DNA from: Finegoldia magna
Lineage (GTDB): Bacteria; Bacillota; Clostridia; Tissierellales; Peptoniphilaceae
Length of the DNA: 9,061 nucleotides
Reading direction: 5' to 3'
NCBI RefSeq assembly: GCF_018371055.1
Contig: NZ_JAGYZD010000050.1
Location: 1-9,061, forward strand
Shown here: positions 6,898 to 9,061 of the stretch, in pieces
How the letters are laid out: the number at the start of each line of letters is the position of its first letter
How positions within the stretch are numbered: position 1 is the first letter of the stretch
Made by a program: the position numbers and the translations under genes
Notes under the pieces: generated by a model
What the model saw: only the letters and a program-made list of their open reading frames with translations
Database searches by the model: none
What the model was told of the DNA's origin: nothing

Positions 6898-7578
6898 TTA
6901 TTCCCTAATTTTCTTAACTTTAAAATCTATATAATCCGAAGACACACAATGTACATGTATTCCATCTATTGTTCCTTCGACGACATTTTGATGTCCATAT
7001 CCGTGCAAATGTCCATATATTAAATCTGTAACATTATAATTTTTCAAACAATTAAACAACGCATTAGGTTGTTTATTGATATCAAAAGGTGGATAATGAA
7101 GCATCATAATAATATCGTTGTTATTTCGGACACTTTCTAAACTCATATTCACTCTCAAAATTTCTCTTTGAAAAATCTTTTCATCTTTTTCTGTAGCTTC
7201 TTTGCTAGTTGGATCAAGCCATCCTCGTGATCCACATATATTGATATTTCCTAAGTCCAATGAATCATTTTGAATAAAATTAATAGATTCTAAATCTAAT
7301 TTTCTTAATTTGCTTATACCAGACCACCAATAATCATGGTTACCTCTAGTTAAAATCTTTCTGCCCGGACTCTTATCGATTCTTTTCAAATCCACAAAAG
7401 CATCATCTAGTTGCATTGCCCAGGAAATATCTCCTGGAATAAGTATAATGTCTTCTTCATTTAATCTTTCTAGATTACGAAATATCTTTTCTTCATAATT
7501 ATCCCAATTATCACCGAATACATCCATTGATTTTTCTTTTGTATAATCTAGATGTAAATCACCCATTGCATATATCAT
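6898..7578 (-). CDS. Calcineurin-like metallophosphoesterase
   Basis: The 226-residue protein has the ordered metal-binding motifs of the calcineurin-like phosphoesterase fold: GDLHLD (6-11, Asp7 and His9), GDISW (49-53, Asp50), GNHD (79-82, Asn80 and His81), MLHYPP (159-164, His161) and GHLHGYGH (189-196, His190 and His192). These residues hold two metal ions for phosphoester hydrolysis. No signal peptide or membrane segment is visible, so it should be cytoplasmic. It resembles the stand-alone phosphohydrolases of Clostridia (family with GDLHL and a following MDVFG segment) rather than SbcD or YhaO, which are longer and have a C-terminal capping domain. The ATG at 7578 places the first motif at the usual distance. 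It lies 2 nt after the ATPase C-terminal frame, and I see no good ribosome binding site, which suggests coupling. The substrate is unknown. Confidence 0.9.
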   Translation of the reverse strand: MIYAMGDLHLDYTKEKSMDVFGDNWDNYEEKIFRNLERLNEEDIILIPGDISWAMQLDDAFVDLKRIDKSPGRKILTRGNHDYWWSGISKLRKLDLESINFIQNDSLDLGNINICGSRGWLDPTSKEATEKDEKIFQREILRVNMSLESVRNNNDIIMMLHYPPFDINKQPNALFNCLKNYNVTDLIYGHLHGYGHQNVVEGTIDGIHVHCVSSDYIDFKVKKIRE

Positions 7579-7580
7579 AT

Positions 7581-7934
7581 TTACTTTAACTCAATTTTCT
7601 TATATATTATGTCTAGTTCATTCAATAATTGCTCATCTCTATTTTGACAAGAAAAAAGTATTATTTGATTACTATTTGAGATTTTAAATAACAAATCCAG
7701 ACATTTCTTATATCTTACATCATCTAATTGAACAAAACAATCATCTAGTATCATCAAATAATCAAGACCCATTAATTCTTCAAGCACACTTATTCTAATA
7801 AAAACAGAAAGTAAGTCAAATGTTCCAGAACTTAAATGTTTTTGTTCGTAAAATTTTACTCCATCATAAATGCTAACATCTAAATTTTCATCAACTCTGA
7901 ATCTATCCTTGTATTTAGTTGAATAAGCCATCAT
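7581..7934 (-). CDS. C-terminal ATPase part of an interrupted YhaN/SbcC-like protein
   Basis: This frame holds the second half of an SMC/Rad50-type ABC ATPase. Visible are the ABC signature LSSGTFDLL (34-42), Walker B YLMILDDCF (59-67), the D-loop LDD (70-72) and the following beta strand IILFSCQNRDE (91-101), where the usual switch histidine appears to be Gln97. There is no Walker A, which in this family sits at the far N-terminus of the full protein. The frame is the same as that of the coiled-coil frame upstream: reading back from ATG 7934 gives 15 sense codons (LHKNFIPRINKKVSE) up to the TAA at 7980-7982. That segment resembles the helix that normally precedes the ATPase lobe, so this is most simply the severed end of the upstream gene. 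An AGAAGG lies about 8 nt before ATG 7934, so separate translation is possible. The ORF start is therefore uncertain. Confidence 0.75.
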   Translation of the reverse strand: MMAYSTKYKDRFRVDENLDVSIYDGVKFYEQKHLSSGTFDLLSVFIRISVLEELMGLDYLMILDDCFVQLDDVRYKKCLDLLFKISNSNQIILFSCQNRDEQLLNELDIIYKKIELK

Positions 7935-7979
7935 TTCTGAAACCTTCTTGTTAATTCTAGGTATAAAATTTTTGTGTAG

Positions 7980-9061
7980 TTAATTTATGCTTTTATTGAT
8001 CAAATCCATAGCCAATTCTATAGATGTAATTTCATTTTCGTATTTTTGAATATTATCATTGATATCTGCTAATCTTTCTTCTTTTTCCAATAGAAGATTT
8101 ACAGATTTTTCAAGTATTTTTGTCCTTTCAAATAATTTCGCATTTTCTTCAATAGATTCGTCAATTTCTTTATTAAGTAATTTGATATCTTTTATATCAT
8201 TATCCTCAAGTTTTATTGAATCTGAATTAATATTTTCTAATAAAATACTAAAATCATATTCAGATGATATCTTTTGAAGTTGATCATCTTTATCAGAAAT
8301 TCTATCCATCAATTGGTTATACTCTATTTTTTTTCTTCTATAATCTTCAACATCTATGTTCTTCAAATTTCTTGATGAAGATAAAATATTGTTAATCTTA
8401 GACTTAGAACTTTCATCTTCATTTATAATTGAATCCAATTTTGAATCAATATCTTGAAGTTGTCCCTCAAGTTTGCCCAAATAATCAATGCTTTTATCCA
8501 TATTTGAGTCATATCTAAAGTCATTAATTACTTCGTTGTAATTTTTATAACTCATATTAGTAATTTGATTAATCTTTTTCACTATCTTATTTAATTGACG
8601 ATTGTATGATAATCGCTGAAACTTGTTCAAAATAATAACGAAAATATAATACAGTACAAATAATACAGGAGCAATTACTATTTCTTTTGTATACCCCATC
8701 ATATAAATCATTACGGCAATAATTAATGTAACTATAACTCCAATAATAGATAATTTTATTTTTAATTTAGAAAATCCATTTAATTTTTCAATTAAATTAT
8801 TAATTTCATCAATATAATCTCTTATAGTTTCATAATTACTAAGTTTTGCTTTTAATTGGTAGTAATCCTTACTTAATAATTTCTTTTGCTTCGATAACTC
8901 ATTAAATGTAATTCTATTGTCGTTTAATAATTTATTTTGATATTCCAAACTATTGACATCATCTTCGTCAATGTTATTGATGTATTTAATCTTTGATACT
9001 CTGTCTAATAAACTAGCTTTTTCTTTTAAAATCTGCATTTTATAGTTTTTTGCATCTTCTA
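7980..9061 (-). CDS. Coiled-coil and membrane-hairpin part of an interrupted YhaN/SbcC-like ATPase (5' end outside window)
   Basis: The frame is open from the right edge (its true start is not in the window; the first visible Met codon is at 9038) to a TAA at 7980-7982. Counting from that Met, residues 1-90 and 140-350 are heptad-like, rich in Lys, Glu, Ile, Leu and Asn, and typical of long coiled coils. Between them lie two hydrophobic segments, about 96-115 (LSIIGVIVTLIIAVMIY) and 119-137 (EIVIAPVLFVLYYIFVIIL), a membrane hairpin. SMC/SbcC-like proteins of the B. subtilis YhaN type combine an N-terminal Walker A, a coiled coil with a membrane hairpin and a C-terminal ATPase lobe, in a DNA-repair-like setting. 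This matches the middle of such a protein, and the frame after the stop supplies its C-terminal lobe. The stop is in frame, with no frameshift, so the gene is either a nonsense-mutated pseudogene, a split gene or a sequence error. Confidence 0.72.
   Translation of the reverse strand, partial: EDAKNYKMQILKEKASLLDRVSKIKYINNIDEDDVNSLEYQNKLLNDNRITFNELSKQKKLLSKDYYQLKAKLSNYETIRDYIDEINNLIEKLNGFSKLKIKLSIIGVIVTLIIAVMIYMMGYTKEIVIAPVLFVLYYIFVIILNKFQRLSYNRQLNKIVKKINQITNMSYKNYNEVINDFRYDSNMDKSIDYLGKLEGQLQDIDSKLDSIINEDESSKSKINNILSSSRNLKNIDVEDYRRKKIEYNQLMDRISDKDDQLQKISSEYDFSILLENINSDSIKLEDNDIKDIKLLNKEIDESIEENAKLFERTKILEKSVNLLLEKEERLADINDNIQKYENEITSIELAMDLINKSIN

Noticed and set aside
8059..8277. Plus-strand Ser/Phe-rich open frame
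   Set aside because: It is antisense to the coiled-coil ATPase; the Ser/Phe/Leu bias mirrors Lys/Glu/Asp-rich coiled coil.
6898..9061. SbcCD (SbcC plus SbcD) nuclease pair
   Set aside because: The metallophosphoesterase is only 226 residues, lacks an SbcD-type C-terminal capping region and lies downstream of the ATPase; the ATPase has a membrane hairpin rather than a visible zinc-hook CxxC.

Overview
The window is AT-rich DNA from a low-GC Gram-positive (Firmicutes-type) bacterium. Every gene I can support lies on the minus strand. The clustering of rpsB-tsf-pyrH-frr, the strong GGAGG ribosome binding sites and the Lys/Asn/Glu/Ile-rich proteins fit an anaerobic coccus of the Tissierellia/Peptoniphilaceae type (for example Finegoldia or relatives). 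That placement is inference from style, not a database match.

In the direction of transcription (right to left), the first block (about 9061 to 4268) is a tightly packed run. It begins with a large SMC/SbcC-like (YhaN-type) ATPase that enters from outside the window and is cut in two by an in-frame TAA. A calcineurin-like metallophosphoesterase (2 nt gap), a CYTH-domain triphosphate-binding protein (1 nt gap) and DNA topoisomerase I, topA (19 nt gap), follow. No terminator is visible after topA. Instead, a good sigma-A-type promoter sits across the last codons of topA and starts the next block.

The second block is translational housekeeping: rpsB (ribosomal protein S2, with a long acidic tail) and tsf (EF-Ts), separated by an imperfect terminator-like hairpin and closed by a clear intrinsic terminator. 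pyrH (UMP kinase, TTG start) and frr (ribosome recycling factor) then have their own promoter, overlap by one base (TAATG), and end at another intrinsic terminator. The rpsB transcript carries a leader of roughly 88 nt with a long irregular hairpin just upstream of its ribosome binding site, a candidate autoregulatory element.

The last gene, running off the left edge, is a secreted protein with a signal peptide, a long charged low-complexity stretch and at least two bacterial SH3 domains. It has its own promoter with a perfect TTGACA -35 and is probably a cell-wall-binding protein or hydrolase whose C-terminus is not visible.

Most of the window is ordinary core genome; I do not see a convincing new multi-gene system. 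The items most worth a second look are the interrupted YhaN-like ATPase, the rpsB leader, the rpsB-tsf hairpin, and the ATPase/metallophosphoesterase/CYTH/topA gene neighbourhood. No tRNA, rRNA, CRISPR array, insertion sequence or phage gene was seen, and no gene-free stretch exceeds 300 bases (the longest is about 229 bases, 968-1196).
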